From assembly GCA_017521285.1 (NCBI GenBank), contig JAFXDG010000067.1, positions 1 through 57,491 of the forward strand: a stretch of 57,491 bases of DNA, written 5' to 3'. How positions within the stretch are numbered: position 1 is the stretch's first letter; the number at the start of each line of letters is the position of its first letter. Positions 20,828 through 29,875 of this stretch are shown here, one piece after another. The translations under genes were made by a program, and so were the position numbers. Under the pieces are notes generated by a model. It was not told the origin of the DNA. It ran no database searches and saw only the letters and a list, made by a program, of their open reading frames with translations. Source of the stretch: Bacteroidaceae bacterium (lineage in GTDB: Bacteria > Bacteroidota > Bacteroidia > Bacteroidales > Bacteroidaceae).

Positions 20828-21045
20828 ATGGCTGATGGCTATGGCGAATGGCGATGGCGATGGCCTGCTCCCCTTGACCTTTGACCTTCGACCTTAGACC
20901 TTCTACCTTTGACCTTACTCCCTCAACCTCTCAACGCATCAACCTCTCAACGAATAAACCCCCTCAACGTATCAACCTCCCTCCTTGAACTTGGAACCTC
21001 ATTCTTCACTCTTCGTTCTTCACTCTTCACTCCTCGTTCTTCCCC
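20828..21045. repeat. Low-complexity intergenic repeat cluster
   Basis: Runs of several word families lie side by side: GATGGCTATGGCGAATGGC variants, TTGACCTTCGACCTTAGACC variants, CTCAACGCATCAACC variants and TTCTTCACTCTTCGTTC variants. The same families appear, often in the other orientation, at 23876-24050, 53968-54095 and 14428-14551. No gene is seen. Confidence 0.75.
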
Positions 21046-21261
21046 TTGTTTTTGACCGGTCACAATGCAAAGATACTACATCCGAGGAGCGGTTTGCAAC
21101 TTTTCGTGTCACTCAATTTGAAATTAACATTTTGCGAGAGGTAAAGCATTGACAAGCATATGATTGCAAAAAATAGTTGGCGGAGTTTTCACATAAAGGT
21201 TTTGTTTATGCTGTCTCTGTCATCCTGCGATGGCGACTATACTCATTACCTCATTTGTGAA

Positions 21262-21435
21262 CGTGACGTGACAATTCGTGACAATTAAAAATACGCATAC
21301 TATCTGACCCTCTCTGTTGCACTTGAAAGAGAAACTATTATTATATATAATAATAAAATATATTTACATGATAACGCTTATATTCTTAGGATGAATATAT
21401 GTCCAAAATTAATTGTCACGAATTGTCACGTCACG
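21262..21435. repeat. Perfect 27-bp inverted repeat with 120-base spacer
   Basis: The arm at 21262-21288 (CGTGACGTGACAATTCGTGA...) is the exact reverse complement of the arm at 21409-21435. Each arm holds two TTGTCACG units plus TCACG. The right arm is part of the dispersed repeat shared with 1-215. The spacer is AT-rich with no frame. This could be a miniature element end, a protein-binding site or a recombination site; nothing in it decides. Confidence 0.85.
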
Positions 21436-21560
21436 CTTTTGATGTTTTCTCTTTCCTCCCAAAGAATCTCCCTTTTGAGTGGTTCAATACACTATTTTTT
21501 TGTCCCACCTTTAAAAAAATTTCCATCCGTCCACAAAAAAAATCTAATCACTAATGACTT
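21343..21560. repeat. Dispersed repeat, copy 2
   Basis: Closely similar to 1-215 over about 200 bases with small indels. It lies in the 1.4-kb gap after nifJ. From about 21560 to 22068 the sequence is AT-rich, holds TTATCGGCAAG near 21769 and again near 21820, and no convincing gene is seen. Confidence 0.75.
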
Positions 21561-21971
21561 TTTCAAACCCCTATAAGCAACTGTAGTTCATTCACTTTAT
21601 GGTGGATATAGTTTCCTACATTTTGCAAAATCAGCCATAATTCTGACATGAGAAATACTGTTTAAGCATGATAATATTTCCCGACAAATCGAGAGCCTGC
21701 AATAACCCTAAACCGACACTTGTTATCACCCAAGGGTGGGGGACAATGGACAAATGGACAATTGATTTATCGGCAAGTTTCATTCCCTTTTCGGTGCAAA
21801 AACAGAGCAAATTTTGCCGTTATCGGCAAGAAAAGGACAATAAGGTGGGCCTTGAGAGGTGTTCTCAAACGACGATTTTCTTCCTATTTTTGGGGGACAA
21901 TGACGTTTTTCCTCTACTTTTTCTGCAAAAACAACGTCTTTTTCTTGTTTTTTTTGAAAAAAGTCTTCAAC

Positions 21972-21993
21972 TGTCCCACGATTTGGGACAAGC
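21972..21993. repeat. Hairpin, left arm of islet-bracketing inverted pair
   Basis: TGTCCCA, CGATT, TGGGACA forms a perfect 7-bp hairpin. The same 21-22 bases recur inverted at 23146-23167, so the two copies bracket the region with the UDG-like gene and the 56-aa ORF. Confidence 0.85.
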
Positions 21994-22068
21994 TCCTCCT
22001 AAATTTGCATCAGAAATCATTAATCAATTAAAGAAATAGGAGGTTTTCGTATGACAGCACTTTTGGCA

Positions 22069-22239
22069 TTATGGGCTACTTATCTGTTCTTTTTCAAGCC
22101 ACAGTTGTTTTGGATAATAGTATTCAAAATCATGTCCCCAACTAATTGCAATTTCAATAATTTTACTCAACTTAGGATGTTCCTGTTTGAATCTTTCTTC
22201 TACAGACTTCTCGTAAGTGTGATTATTTGTTTTTCTCAT
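22069..22239 (-). CDS. 56-aa hypothetical protein downstream of the UDG-like gene
   Basis: A short frame beginning MRKTNNHTYEKSVEERFK and ending LEKEQISSP. It starts 5 bases after the stop of the UDG-like gene on the same strand, so the two are almost certainly cotranscribed and probably translationally linked. The peptide is hydrophilic, with a central KLSKIIEIAISWGHDFEYYYP segment likely to be helical. No family is known to me. Composition and spacing support coding; the opposite-strand frame over it (22051-22248) is less protein-like. Confidence 0.6.
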   Translation of the reverse strand: MRKTNNHTYEKSVEERFKQEHPKLSKIIEIAISWGHDFEYYYPKQLWLEKEQISSP

Positions 22240-22244
22240 TTTTC

Positions 22245-22997
22245 TTAGTTTTTAATATTATTTATCCAATTCTTATGACGTTCATACCAAAGCTGATTCG
22301 ACTTTCCAAGACGGGCGGTTTGGCGAGGATGGGCAAGACATAAGGCATTATAGGGCATTCCATTTATGCAAAATTCTACTTCCTTTCCATAAGGCTCAAT
22401 AGAAGAGAGTTTTCCTATCTTAGGCTTAAAGCGATATAAAAAGTATTTTATAGGTTCGTCACCAAGTAAGATAATCCGTTTTGCTCCAGATTTTTCTAAT
22501 TCGCTTATAATCTCTTTGATTCTATGTTCATCAGCAATACATTTGGGTACGGGAGGAAAGTTGTAGCTAATGTCAACCTCCTTATCATAGGTTTTGAATA
22601 ATGCTTTTTCTTGTGACTTGTTCTTTCGCGACTCGGGAAGAAGGTCGCAAAGCCACACATCATCACGTGTTAACCCTAACGGACGTAAATAATTCTCGTC
22701 GAGACAAATGCCCGAAGGTCCATTGAATGCTGTATCGGCAGGTTCAAGATGCCCGTATTTCGGATTGAGGTTGATTTTTCTTATCACCTCTTTGACATAT
22801 TCATTATTCCCTCGCCAAAAGATTTCAGGTTCACTTGCTACCGCCATTGCCCGTATGCGGAGTTTACCATCTGCACCATACCACTTTACGTGTACAGCAC
22901 TAGCATAAACACCAAGGATGAACATCTTCTTTGAGTGTCCATTGTCAACTTGTCTGACCGGTATTATCGGTTGTCCAAAAGGAAAGGTATATCTCAT
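22245..22997 (-). CDS. Uracil-DNA-glycosylase-superfamily-like protein
   Basis: A 250-residue protein with features of the uracil-DNA glycosylase fold: an N-terminal ILGVYASAVHVKWYG segment, a central RIILLGDEPIKYFL strand-helix and the C-terminal HPRQTARLGKSNQLW, which resembles the catalytic-loop HPS-type motif. In true UDGs such motifs bind and flip uracil; here the active residues cannot be matched one by one, so the base specificity or any activity is open. The gene is AT-richer than its neighbours and belongs to a small islet bracketed by inverted hairpins. A 56-aa ORF follows 5 bases downstream. It may be a defence or repair accessory gene (inference). Confidence 0.6.
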   Translation of the reverse strand: MRYTFPFGQPIIPVRQVDNGHSKKMFILGVYASAVHVKWYGADGKLRIRAMAVASEPEIFWRGNNEYVKEVIRKINLNPKYGHLEPADTAFNGPSGICLDENYLRPLGLTRDDVWLCDLLPESRKNKSQEKALFKTYDKEVDISYNFPPVPKCIADEHRIKEIISELEKSGAKRIILLGDEPIKYFLYRFKPKIGKLSSIEPYGKEVEFCINGMPYNALCLAHPRQTARLGKSNQLWYERHKNWINNIKN

Positions 22998-23145
22998 GTG
23001 TTTGCTATTTTTGCAAAAGTATATAAAAGGATTTAGTCAAACAAATATTAATTGATTTTTTAATCAAGATGAATAATATAAGTAGGTCTTTTGCTTTCAT
23101 AATTACTAATGTTAAAAAATGAATTTGTGGGCAAATTTAACGGCT

Positions 23146-23168
23146 GCTTGTCCCAAATCGTGGGACAA
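23146..23168. repeat. Hairpin, right arm of islet-bracketing inverted pair
   Basis: CTTGTCCCA, AATCG, TGGGACAAG forms a perfect 9-bp hairpin; 21 bases match 21973-21993 in inverse orientation. It lies between the start of the UDG-like gene and the HAD gene, about 60 bases before the HAD promoter element. Confidence 0.85.
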
Positions 23169-23226
23169 GCTGAAACTTTTTTGCGAAAATGATGAAAAAA
23201 AGTGCTTTTTCGCATACAAAAATCAC

Positions 23227-23234
23227 TATCTTTG
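23227..23234 (+). promoter_or_regulatory. -7 promoter element for the HAD hydrolase gene
   Basis: TATCTTTG matches TAnnTTTG and lies 35 bases before the chosen ATG at 23270. An upstream in-frame start at 23189 would place the promoter inside the gene and is not favoured. Confidence 0.65.
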
Positions 23235-23269
23235 CACCATGCACTATTGCATTAAACAGATTTCCAATC

Positions 23270-23878
23270 ATGATAAAGAACCTGATATTTGACTTTGGAA
23301 AGGTGCTCGTGGATTACGATTTCGAGGCTTTTTTCCGCCGATATATTACTGACGAAGAGAGGTGTCGGGCTTTTACGCCGGTGCTTCACAATGTGGAGAT
23401 ACAACGGATATTCGACCGTGAGGAGCGACCGGTGGATGAAATCATCGAGGAGATTATCTGCCAAAACAGGGAGTTTGAGCAGGAAATACGCTTCTTCGAT
23501 GAGCATTATCCTGAGATTGTGACCAACGAGGTGGAGGGGATGCGTGAACTGCTCACACGGTTGAAGGCGGAAGGGTACAGGCTCTATGGACTCACGAACT
23601 GGTGCAGCAAGGTGTATCTGACCATGGCCCAGTTTGAGATTTTCAATCTGCTCGACGGGTACATCATCTCCTCTGAAGAGAAGGTGATCAAGCCCGAAGC
23701 GGAAATCTATCACCGGCTATTCGACAGGTTCGACCTGAAGCCCGAGGAGTGCATCTTTGCGGACGACAGGGCGGAGAACATCGAGGGTGGCAGGCGCGTG
23801 GGCATGGAGGGCATTGTGTTCACCGATGCCGGGCAATACGAGCGTGAGTTGAGAAGGATGATATCGTTGATGCGTTGA
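23270..23878 (+). CDS. HAD-family hydrolase
   Basis: A 202-residue haloacid-dehalogenase-like phosphatase of the YihX/epoxide-hydrolase-N-like group. Motif I is FDFGKVLVDYD; here the position after the nucleophile Asp reads FGKVL, typical of this subgroup. Motif II is LTNWCS, motif III Lys lies in EEKVIKPEAEIY, and motif IV is CIFADDRAENIEG. Such enzymes dephosphorylate sugar phosphates such as glucose-1-phosphate; the substrate is not known here. Its 3' end runs directly into GTTGAGAGGTTGATGC-type repeats. Confidence 0.88.
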   Translation: MIKNLIFDFGKVLVDYDFEAFFRRYITDEERCRAFTPVLHNVEIQRIFDREERPVDEIIEEIICQNREFEQEIRFFDEHYPEIVTNEVEGMRELLTRLKAEGYRLYGLTNWCSKVYLTMAQFEIFNLLDGYIISSEEKVIKPEAEIYHRLFDRFDLKPEECIFADDRAENIEGGRRVGMEGIVFTDAGQYERELRRMISLMR

Positions 23879-24050
23879 GGGGTTGAGGGGTTGATGCGTT
23901 GAGAGGTTGATGCGTTGAGAGGTTGAGGGACTAAGGTCGAAGGTCTAAGGTCGAAGGCCATAGCCATCGCCATAGCCATCAGCCATCGCCATAGCCATAG
24001 CCATCGTTGATTGGTTGGGACGTTGAGAGGTTGCTTCGCAAGCGGTTGAT
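23876..24050. repeat. Low-complexity intergenic repeat cluster
   Basis: GGTTGATGCGTTGAGA repeats, AAGGTCTAAGGTCGAAGG repeats and CCATCGCCATAGCCATCAG repeats follow one another directly after the HAD stop. These are the inverse-oriented relatives of the cluster at 20828-21045. Confidence 0.75.
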
Positions 24051-24078
24051 ATACATTTAAACATTATTTTGAATCACC

Positions 24079-24993
24079 ATGAAAACATCTGCAAAATTCA
24101 GGGAATACATTTGGTTGGTGAACACCATACGCAAGGCGGGGAGAATATCCTTCGCTGAGTTACAAAAGAAGTGGCTCGACACGGATATGAGCGAAGGAGT
24201 GGAGCTGGCACGCTCGACCTTCAACCGGCACAAGGATGCCATTGAGGACATCTTCGGAATCTACATCGAATGTGACCGCCGTGATAACCAATACTACATA
24301 GGTAACGAAGGGGTATTGGCCGAGGACTCGGTGCAGAACTGGATGCTATCCACCCTGTCGGTGAGCAATGACATGAGCGAGAGCCTTTCCCTTCAAGACC
24401 GCATCTTGCTTGAATCCATCCCGTCGGAATACGGGCGCTTAGGAGAGATTACAGAGGCGATGAAGAAGCGCGTGTGCCTGAGCATGGAGTATCAGAAATA
24501 CGGACACACCGAGGTGAAAAAGGTGACGCTGGAGCCATATTGCATCAAACTGTTCAAGAGGCGCTGGTATGTGTTCGGCCGATTGAACGACGAGAGTATG
24601 GAGGGCGACAACTTCCGCATCTATTCCTTTGACCGCATCAAGGAGATTGGGCTGACCGACTTGCACTACGACTTGCCGGCCGGCTTCAGTGCCAAGGAGC
24701 TGTTCAGGGATTACTACGGCATATTGCTGAGCCACGACACGGAGGCGGAGCACATTGTGGTGAGGGCGCATGGCAACGAACGGTTTTACGTGCGCGACCT
24801 GCCCATACACCATAGCCAACGCGAGATAGGCGAAGGGGAGGAGTTTGCCGACTTTGAATTGCGGATGCATGCCACGTCGGACTTCTGTAGCCATGTGTTG
24901 AGCCGCAGTAACCAATTGCAGGTGCTCGAACCCGAGTGGCTGGTGAAGAAGGTGAAGGCTATGTTGCATGATGCTTTGGAGAGGTATGAGTGA
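24079..24993 (+). CDS. WYL-domain transcriptional regulator
   Basis: A 304-residue regulator with an N-terminal winged-helix region (about 5-65, STFNRHKDAIEDIFGI) and a WYL domain (about 125-215) with VTLEPYCIKLFKRRWYVFGR and RIYSFDRI. A C-terminal domain typical of WYL proteins follows. Such proteins bind DNA and sense nucleic-acid pieces or nucleotides, and often control defence or stress genes. Neighbours here are a HAD enzyme and formate-THF ligase, which do not reveal a target. The UDG-like islet is 1.1 kb upstream, and a regulatory link is only a guess. The gene converges with the fhs operon. Confidence 0.9.
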   Translation: MKTSAKFREYIWLVNTIRKAGRISFAELQKKWLDTDMSEGVELARSTFNRHKDAIEDIFGIYIECDRRDNQYYIGNEGVLAEDSVQNWMLSTLSVSNDMSESLSLQDRILLESIPSEYGRLGEITEAMKKRVCLSMEYQKYGHTEVKKVTLEPYCIKLFKRRWYVFGRLNDESMEGDNFRIYSFDRIKEIGLTDLHYDLPAGFSAKELFRDYYGILLSHDTEAEHIVVRAHGNERFYVRDLPIHHSQREIGEGEEFADFELRMHATSDFCSHVLSRSNQLQVLEPEWLVKKVKAMLHDALERYE

Positions 24994-25043
24994 AAGCCAT
25001 CGCCATCAGCCATCCATGATGAAGGTGTGTCATCATGAAACTT

Positions 25044-25127
25044 TTCAGGCGCGGATGACGCGGATAAAACAATTATACCATTTTTGATATAAATTGAATT
25101 ATAAATCCGCGTAATCCGCGCCTGAAT
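25044..25127. repeat. GCGGAT-type inverted repeat hairpin (copy B)
   Basis: The left arm TTCAGGCGCGGATGACGCGG (25044-25066) pairs with the right arm at 25105-25127, with one mismatch, across an AT-rich spacer. It sits between convergent WYL and fhs genes and may end both transcripts. Confidence 0.85.
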
Positions 25128-25168
25128 TCATTTTTGACACGCCCTATAATCGTGTCGTTATTTTCACC

Positions 25169-26839
25169 TCACGACAATCCCTCAATCTGTCCGTTCTGAA
25201 TGTCGATATGCAGGGCTTGTGGCTCTTTGGGGAGGCCGGGCATACGAAGGATGTCGCCGGCAATGACAACGAGCATCTCGGCACCCCGATTGATGACCAT
25301 GTCGCGCACATGAAACTCCATATCGTCGGCCACGCCATACATCTTGGGGTCGGTGGAGAAGGAGTATTGTGTCTTGGCAATGCAGATGGGGAAGTGGGCA
25401 ACACCCAACTGGTGGATTTTCTTCAACATCTTGCGGGCGGTGGTGCTATAGGTGACCATACTGGCCTTGTAGATGTTGGTGGCCACTTTCTCAATCTTCT
25501 CTTCCACGGTGTCTTCGTCGTTGTAAGCATAGCGCAAGGGGGCAGAGGGAATCTTCCCAATGCTATCGACAACCAATTGGGCAAGGTCAACGGCTCCCGC
25601 TCCGCCCTCGGCAAAGGCATTGTTGATGGCAAAGCCTACGCCCAGCTCCTTTTCGCAATGGAGGCGCACGAGTTCGACCTCTTCGTCGGTGTCGGAGGCA
25701 TAGCGGTTGAAGGCTACCACCACGGTCTGTCCGAAGGATTGCAGGTTGCGGATGTGCTTGTCGATGTTTCCGAATCCACGCTTCAGGGCTTCTGTATCGG
25801 GTTCCTTGAGTGCATCAGCTTTTACCCCGCCATGCATTTTCAAGCCTTGGGCGGTAGCCACGATCACGGTCAGTTTGGGTTGGAGTCCGGCCTTGCGGCA
25901 CTTGATGTCGTAGAACTTCTCGGCACCGAGGTCGGCACCGAATCCGGCTTCAGTGATGACGTATTCGCCAAAGGTCATGGCCAGTTTGGTGGCAAGCACC
26001 GAGTTGCATCCGTGTGCAATGTTGGCGAAGGGGCCTCCGTGTACAAAGGCAGCCCCTCCCTCGGTCGTCTGCACCAGATTGGGGTGGAGGGCATCTTTCA
26101 ACAGTACGGTGATGGCACCGGCCACTCCCAAATCTTTCACCGTGAAGGGCTTGTCGTCGAGGGTGATACCTAACAGGATATTCTCGATGCGACGACGCAG
26201 GTCGGCCTCATCCTTGGCCAGGCAGAGGATGGCCATAATCTCGGAAGCAGGCGTGATGTCGAAACCCGACTCTTGGGTGAGACCATTGCTCTTGGGGCCA
26301 AGGCCAGTGACGATGTAGCGCAGAGAGCGGTCGTTCACGTCCAACACTCTCCGCCAAAGAATCTCCTTCAATCCGAATCCGTTCTCCTGCTGGTGATAGA
26401 GATAGTTGTCCAACAGGGCCGAAATCATATTGTGTGCCGAGGTGATGGCATGGAAGTCGCCCGTAAAGTGGAGGTTGATTTTCTCCATCGGGAGCACCTG
26501 GGCATAACCGCCTCCAGCGGCTCCTCCCTTCATGCCGAAGCAGGGGCCCAAAGAGGGCTCGCGCAAGGCGACGATGGCCTTCTTCCCGAGTTTCTTCAAT
26601 CCCAAAGCCAGACCGATGGAGACGGTGGTCTTGCCAATGCCGGCCTTGGTGGGAGTGATGGCCGTCACCAGTATCAGGTTGCTCTGCTTCACCCGGTTTT
26701 CATCTATCAGATTACCATCAACTTTGGCTATGTAGCGACCATAGTTCTCAATCCCTTCGCGGGGGATGCCTGTCTCGTCGGCCACATGCTTGATTCGTTT
26801 CAATTCAATGCTTCTTGCTATTTCAATGTCTGATTTCAT
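25169..26839 (-). CDS. fhs: Formate--tetrahydrofolate ligase
   Basis: Joins formate to tetrahydrofolate using ATP, giving 10-formyl-THF for purines and one-carbon metabolism in the cytoplasm. The 556 residues match the family. The P-loop [16 protein letters not shown] and the conserved [22 protein letters not shown] region are clear. The start codon overlaps the stop of the upstream GH127-type gene by four bases (ATGA), so translation is likely coupled. That pairing is metabolically unexpected. The gene ends before a GCGGAT-type hairpin. Confidence 0.96.
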   Translation of the reverse strand: MKSDIEIARSIELKRIKHVADETGIPREGIENYGRYIAKVDGNLIDENRVKQSNLILVTAITPTKAGIGKTTVSIGLALGLKKLGKKAIVALREPSLGPCFGMKGGAAGGGYAQVLPMEKINLHFTGDFHAITSAHNMISALLDNYLYHQQENGFGLKEILWRRVLDVNDRSLRYIVTGLGPKSNGLTQESGFDITPASEIMAILCLAKDEADLRRRIENILLGITLDDKPFTVKDLGVAGAITVLLKDALHPNLVQTTEGGAAFVHGGPFANIAHGCNSVLATKLAMTFGEYVITEAGFGADLGAEKFYDIKCRKAGLQPKLTVIVATAQGLKMHGGVKADALKEPDTEALKRGFGNIDKHIRNLQSFGQTVVVAFNRYASDTDEEVELVRLHCEKELGVGFAINNAFAEGGAGAVDLAQLVVDSIGKIPSAPLRYAYNDEDTVEEKIEKVATNIYKASMVTYSTTARKMLKKIHQLGVAHFPICIAKTQYSFSTDPKMYGVADDMEFHVRDMVINRGAEMLVVIAGDILRMPGLPKEPQALHIDIQNGQIEGLS

Positions 26840-29757
26840 TTTGTGATAATATTATTCAATCTTTTTTCTGCATTCTTGATCATATCCAGTGTGCCACTTC
26901 CGTCGGAAACGTACTTCACCACCATGTCGGCATAATCGATGGCTTCGGTCAATGAGGGGGTAGGATGGGTAGCAGCTTCGGCGCGTGCTTTCTTCAACAA
27001 GGCGAGCAGATCGTTCAAATCTTCCAACTCGGCCAAGTTACCCGGACGCATGGTGTTGATGGCGGCATTAAGTGAAGCCACCACGTCGTTTATATCCTTG
27101 GCCTTAGCAGATTCGTCGGCTTGCAAAGCCTTTGCCTGAGTCAATACCGTCATCAGATTTGCATATCCGCGAGGTGCCCAAGGTGCATATTCGGGAACTT
27201 TCACACCCATTGCCAACCATGCCTCTTGTGCTTGTTTACGCTCTTCAGCCACTTGGATGAATTCGGCAAGAGCCGGCCTGTTCGCTATTTGCATCGATTC
27301 ATATTGCTTCATATCACCTGTCATGTGGATACGCAGATAGTGAGTGGAGTTGCGGTCAGCATAATAGTCGGGCACAAAGGTGCGGTCGTCAAAGGTGAGC
27401 GTATAGAGGTTACCGAATGTACCTTCTTCAGATGTAGGTGCATTGGCTTTTATCTTATCAAGATGAGAATCCAAAAGGACATCTCCTTGCAAATAGTCGT
27501 CTATTCCAGTGGTTGCCATGGCAAGGGGACCATACATCAGTGTACCCATCCATGCCGACGGAGTGGCTACAGTCTTTCCTGAATTTGCAACTATCGTCTG
27601 CATCTTGTCCGGGCCATAGTGGATATGCTTTGTGAAGGGCATTATCACTTCCACCACATCGCCCTCTTTCCACTTGCGTGAAGGAATCTCCACGTAGCTC
27701 GAAGGTTGATATTGCGTAGCGATGGATTGACCGTTCAACTTCACGTCAAACCCTTCGGTTGCCCAATATGGAACACGCAACTTCATGGCAAACTTGGCTT
27801 TACCCTCTACTATGCGCAAAACCGAACGTTCGGCCGGCCAACGGCATTCTTGACGAAGGGTTATACCTTTTTCTTCCCACGTAGCCGTAGTAGGCATATA
27901 GAGGCCTACCCACAGGGTATTCTTGGAGGTGAAGTAAGCGGCTTCCTGATATTTCACATGATTCTCCGAACCCGTACCTCCACAACATGATTCTTGCGGA
28001 GTGCGGTTGCCCCAAGGCTTGGAAGCATTCATTCCCACGGCATAGTGATAGGTCGTCAGGTAATGAGTGGGATGCAGCGAACCTACAATCTGGTTATAGA
28101 GCACGCGCTCGTAATAGTCCATATACGCAGCATTGTCGGGGTCGAAGCAATTCAGGTCTTTGGTCAACTTGGCCAAGTTGTAGGCACAGCAGGTTTCGTT
28201 CAATGTCGGATTAGGAGAAGGTTGTCCGTTGCGGTCAGTTGTCGCGTTGGTGTTCATGCTCAACACTTGTGTATAAGGCTGGCGGAACATTTCGCCATTG
28301 CCCACGCCTCCAGTAGAGTAGGCATAGCGTCCCTGAATCATCTGCCAGAAGTTGAAAGCCAGATTGTAGTAGTAAGGGTTCCCATTTCCCCGATAGCTTC
28401 GCAAGGCGCTCGTAATCTTTGGAATGTGTTGGTTGGCATGGCGGGTGCGGATGTCGTCGATGTTCTTTGACAAAGGCTCGTAGAAGGCAGGGCTGTCAAA
28501 GAATGAGGCGGCCTCCAGCAGACGGGCTTTTTCCTTCTTGTCCTTCACCATTTCCGACAGGCGTGAGAGGGACTCGCCCGTACCTCCGTCTTCACCGGCA
28601 ATGTACATATTCCACATTTCGTAACGGTTGCCCGGCTTGGCACGTCTCTCTTCGCGCGTACCCTCTGTCTCGACAAAGGTGCGGTAGTGCAAACGGTTCC
28701 AAATCCACAAACCCATATCTTTGGCAATCAGAAGAGCCTTGTCGGCAATCTCGTCATCATCCACATAAGTGGCTATGTCGATAAGTCCGGCCAACTGCTT
28801 GTGGATGGAGTAGTAGGGCGCCCACACCCAATCGTTGTTGTTGTAGGGGCGATACATTTCAATGAGAGCTGCATGGTGGGCAGGGATGGCATTCAGATAG
28901 CCGTATCCATACTTGGCATACTCTTTCTTATGCTGGTCAAAGGCCTCCCACGTACCCTTCATCTGGCGCAACTCGGCTTCGGGGGCAAAATCGCGTGCCT
29001 CCCAATAGCGTCCCAAGGAATCGCTCCACACGAACGTACGCTCCTGGCATTGGCGCAACTCGTCCACCATACGACGGATACGGCTACGCAAGGCATCTTT
29101 GGTAGAGGCATCGTCGGCACTGGCAAAGGCAAAGGCAAGAGCCGACATGTAGTGACCCGAGCCATGTCCCTTCAACTTGGTGGTAGGCGAGTCCCATCCG
29201 TCAGCTACGGTATATCCGTCTGTAGGCAAACCATACGTGTCGCGATAGTTGTAGAGCTGTTGGCTCACGTCCCAACTGAGAATCGTACGGATGGCCAAAT
29301 CGCGGTTACTGGTCAAGCGGTTTTCTCCCTCCACCGTCACAAGGTCGAGCGGAAGAGGTTCGGCCACGGGCTTCTTCGAGGGGACATCATACACATCCTT
29401 GCCCACCTTGACCTTCGCTTCGATAGGATAACCCTCGGGGGTGGTAGGGTCGCCCAAGATATACCCCTTCACACCATATTCACGACCAGCCGGATAGAGG
29501 CTGGCATCTGCCATCTCCTGCTCTGTAGCCAAAGCACTGTTCATCCATTTGACCTGACGGAACTCTCCCGTATGGTCACTATATGTCACCCACAACTGAT
29601 AAGGCAAACGGGGCACCGTGCCCACGGGTGATTCCACCTGAACATCTTCTACACTGACAATTTTCCGTCCTCCCTGACCTTCATCTGCAAGGGTTGGAAT
29701 AGTCAGACACATGGCTATAGCTGTGCCAAAAAAGCGCAACGACAAATTCTTTTTCAT
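26836..29757 (-). CDS. Secreted glycoside hydrolase, GH127/GH146 (beta-L-arabinofuranosidase type)
   Basis: A 973-residue enzyme with a signal peptide ([26 protein letters not shown]), so periplasmic or surface-exposed. The catalytic core (about 150-700) carries the metal/Cys site of the former DUF1680 family: ETCCAYN (Glu521, Cys523-524) and CCGGTG (Cys591-592), where a Cys acts as nucleophile and zinc ligand in characterised relatives. A beta-sandwich and a C-terminal helical part (about 880-973) follow. It should remove beta-L-arabinofuranose from plant glycans. It is not in a typical susC/susD locus; instead it overlaps fhs by ATGA. Exact linkage specificity is unknown. Confidence 0.88.
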   Translation of the reverse strand: MKKNLSLRFFGTAIAMCLTIPTLADEGQGGRKIVSVEDVQVESPVGTVPRLPYQLWVTYSDHTGEFRQVKWMNSALATEQEMADASLYPAGREYGVKGYILGDPTTPEGYPIEAKVKVGKDVYDVPSKKPVAEPLPLDLVTVEGENRLTSNRDLAIRTILSWDVSQQLYNYRDTYGLPTDGYTVADGWDSPTTKLKGHGSGHYMSALAFAFASADDASTKDALRSRIRRMVDELRQCQERTFVWSDSLGRYWEARDFAPEAELRQMKGTWEAFDQHKKEYAKYGYGYLNAIPAHHAALIEMYRPYNNNDWVWAPYYSIHKQLAGLIDIATYVDDDEIADKALLIAKDMGLWIWNRLHYRTFVETEGTREERRAKPGNRYEMWNMYIAGEDGGTGESLSRLSEMVKDKKEKARLLEAASFFDSPAFYEPLSKNIDDIRTRHANQHIPKITSALRSYRGNGNPYYYNLAFNFWQMIQGRYAYSTGGVGNGEMFRQPYTQVLSMNTNATTDRNGQPSPNPTLNETCCAYNLAKLTKDLNCFDPDNAAYMDYYERVLYNQIVGSLHPTHYLTTYHYAVGMNASKPWGNRTPQESCCGGTGSENHVKYQEAAYFTSKNTLWVGLYMPTTATWEEKGITLRQECRWPAERSVLRIVEGKAKFAMKLRVPYWATEGFDVKLNGQSIATQYQPSSYVEIPSRKWKEGDVVEVIMPFTKHIHYGPDKMQTIVANSGKTVATPSAWMGTLMYGPLAMATTGIDDYLQGDVLLDSHLDKIKANAPTSEEGTFGNLYTLTFDDRTFVPDYYADRNSTHYLRIHMTGDMKQYESMQIANRPALAEFIQVAEERKQAQEAWLAMGVKVPEYAPWAPRGYANLMTVLTQAKALQADESAKAKDINDVVASLNAAINTMRPGNLAELEDLNDLLALLKKARAEAATHPTPSLTEAIDYADMVVKYVSDGSGTLDMIKNAEKRLNNIITK

Positions 29758-29800
29758 ACAATTTCAATATATACATTAAGGTTAATCTATATTTATCGGG

Positions 29801-29834
29801 CAAAAATAGCTATAATATCTGAAATAACGACAAA
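29801..29834 (-). promoter_or_regulatory. Promoter for the GH127-type gene and fhs
   Basis: The complement shows TATTTTTG (29801-29808) as -7 element and TTTG (29831-29834) 22 bases further upstream, close to the Bacteroidetes pattern. It lies 44 bases before the GH127-type start. Confidence 0.6.
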
Positions 29835-29875
29835 AATCCTTTCACTAAAATAGCTCATGCACCATTTATTTTCTC

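Noticed and set aside
20828-21045. CRISPR array
   Set aside because: The repeated words are degenerate, adjacent and without regular spacers; no cas genes are nearby.
21668-22039. Possible 123-aa plus-strand gene in the nifJ downstream gap
   Set aside because: Composition is dominated by Phe/Leu/Lys from AT-rich DNA, there is no family likeness and no promoter element; treated as noncoding.
22051-22248. Plus-strand 65-aa frame preceded by AGGAGG
   Set aside because: The ribosome-binding-like sequence is attractive, but the minus strand holds a better 56-aa frame placed 5 bases after the UDG-like gene; the plus frame is probably its shadow.
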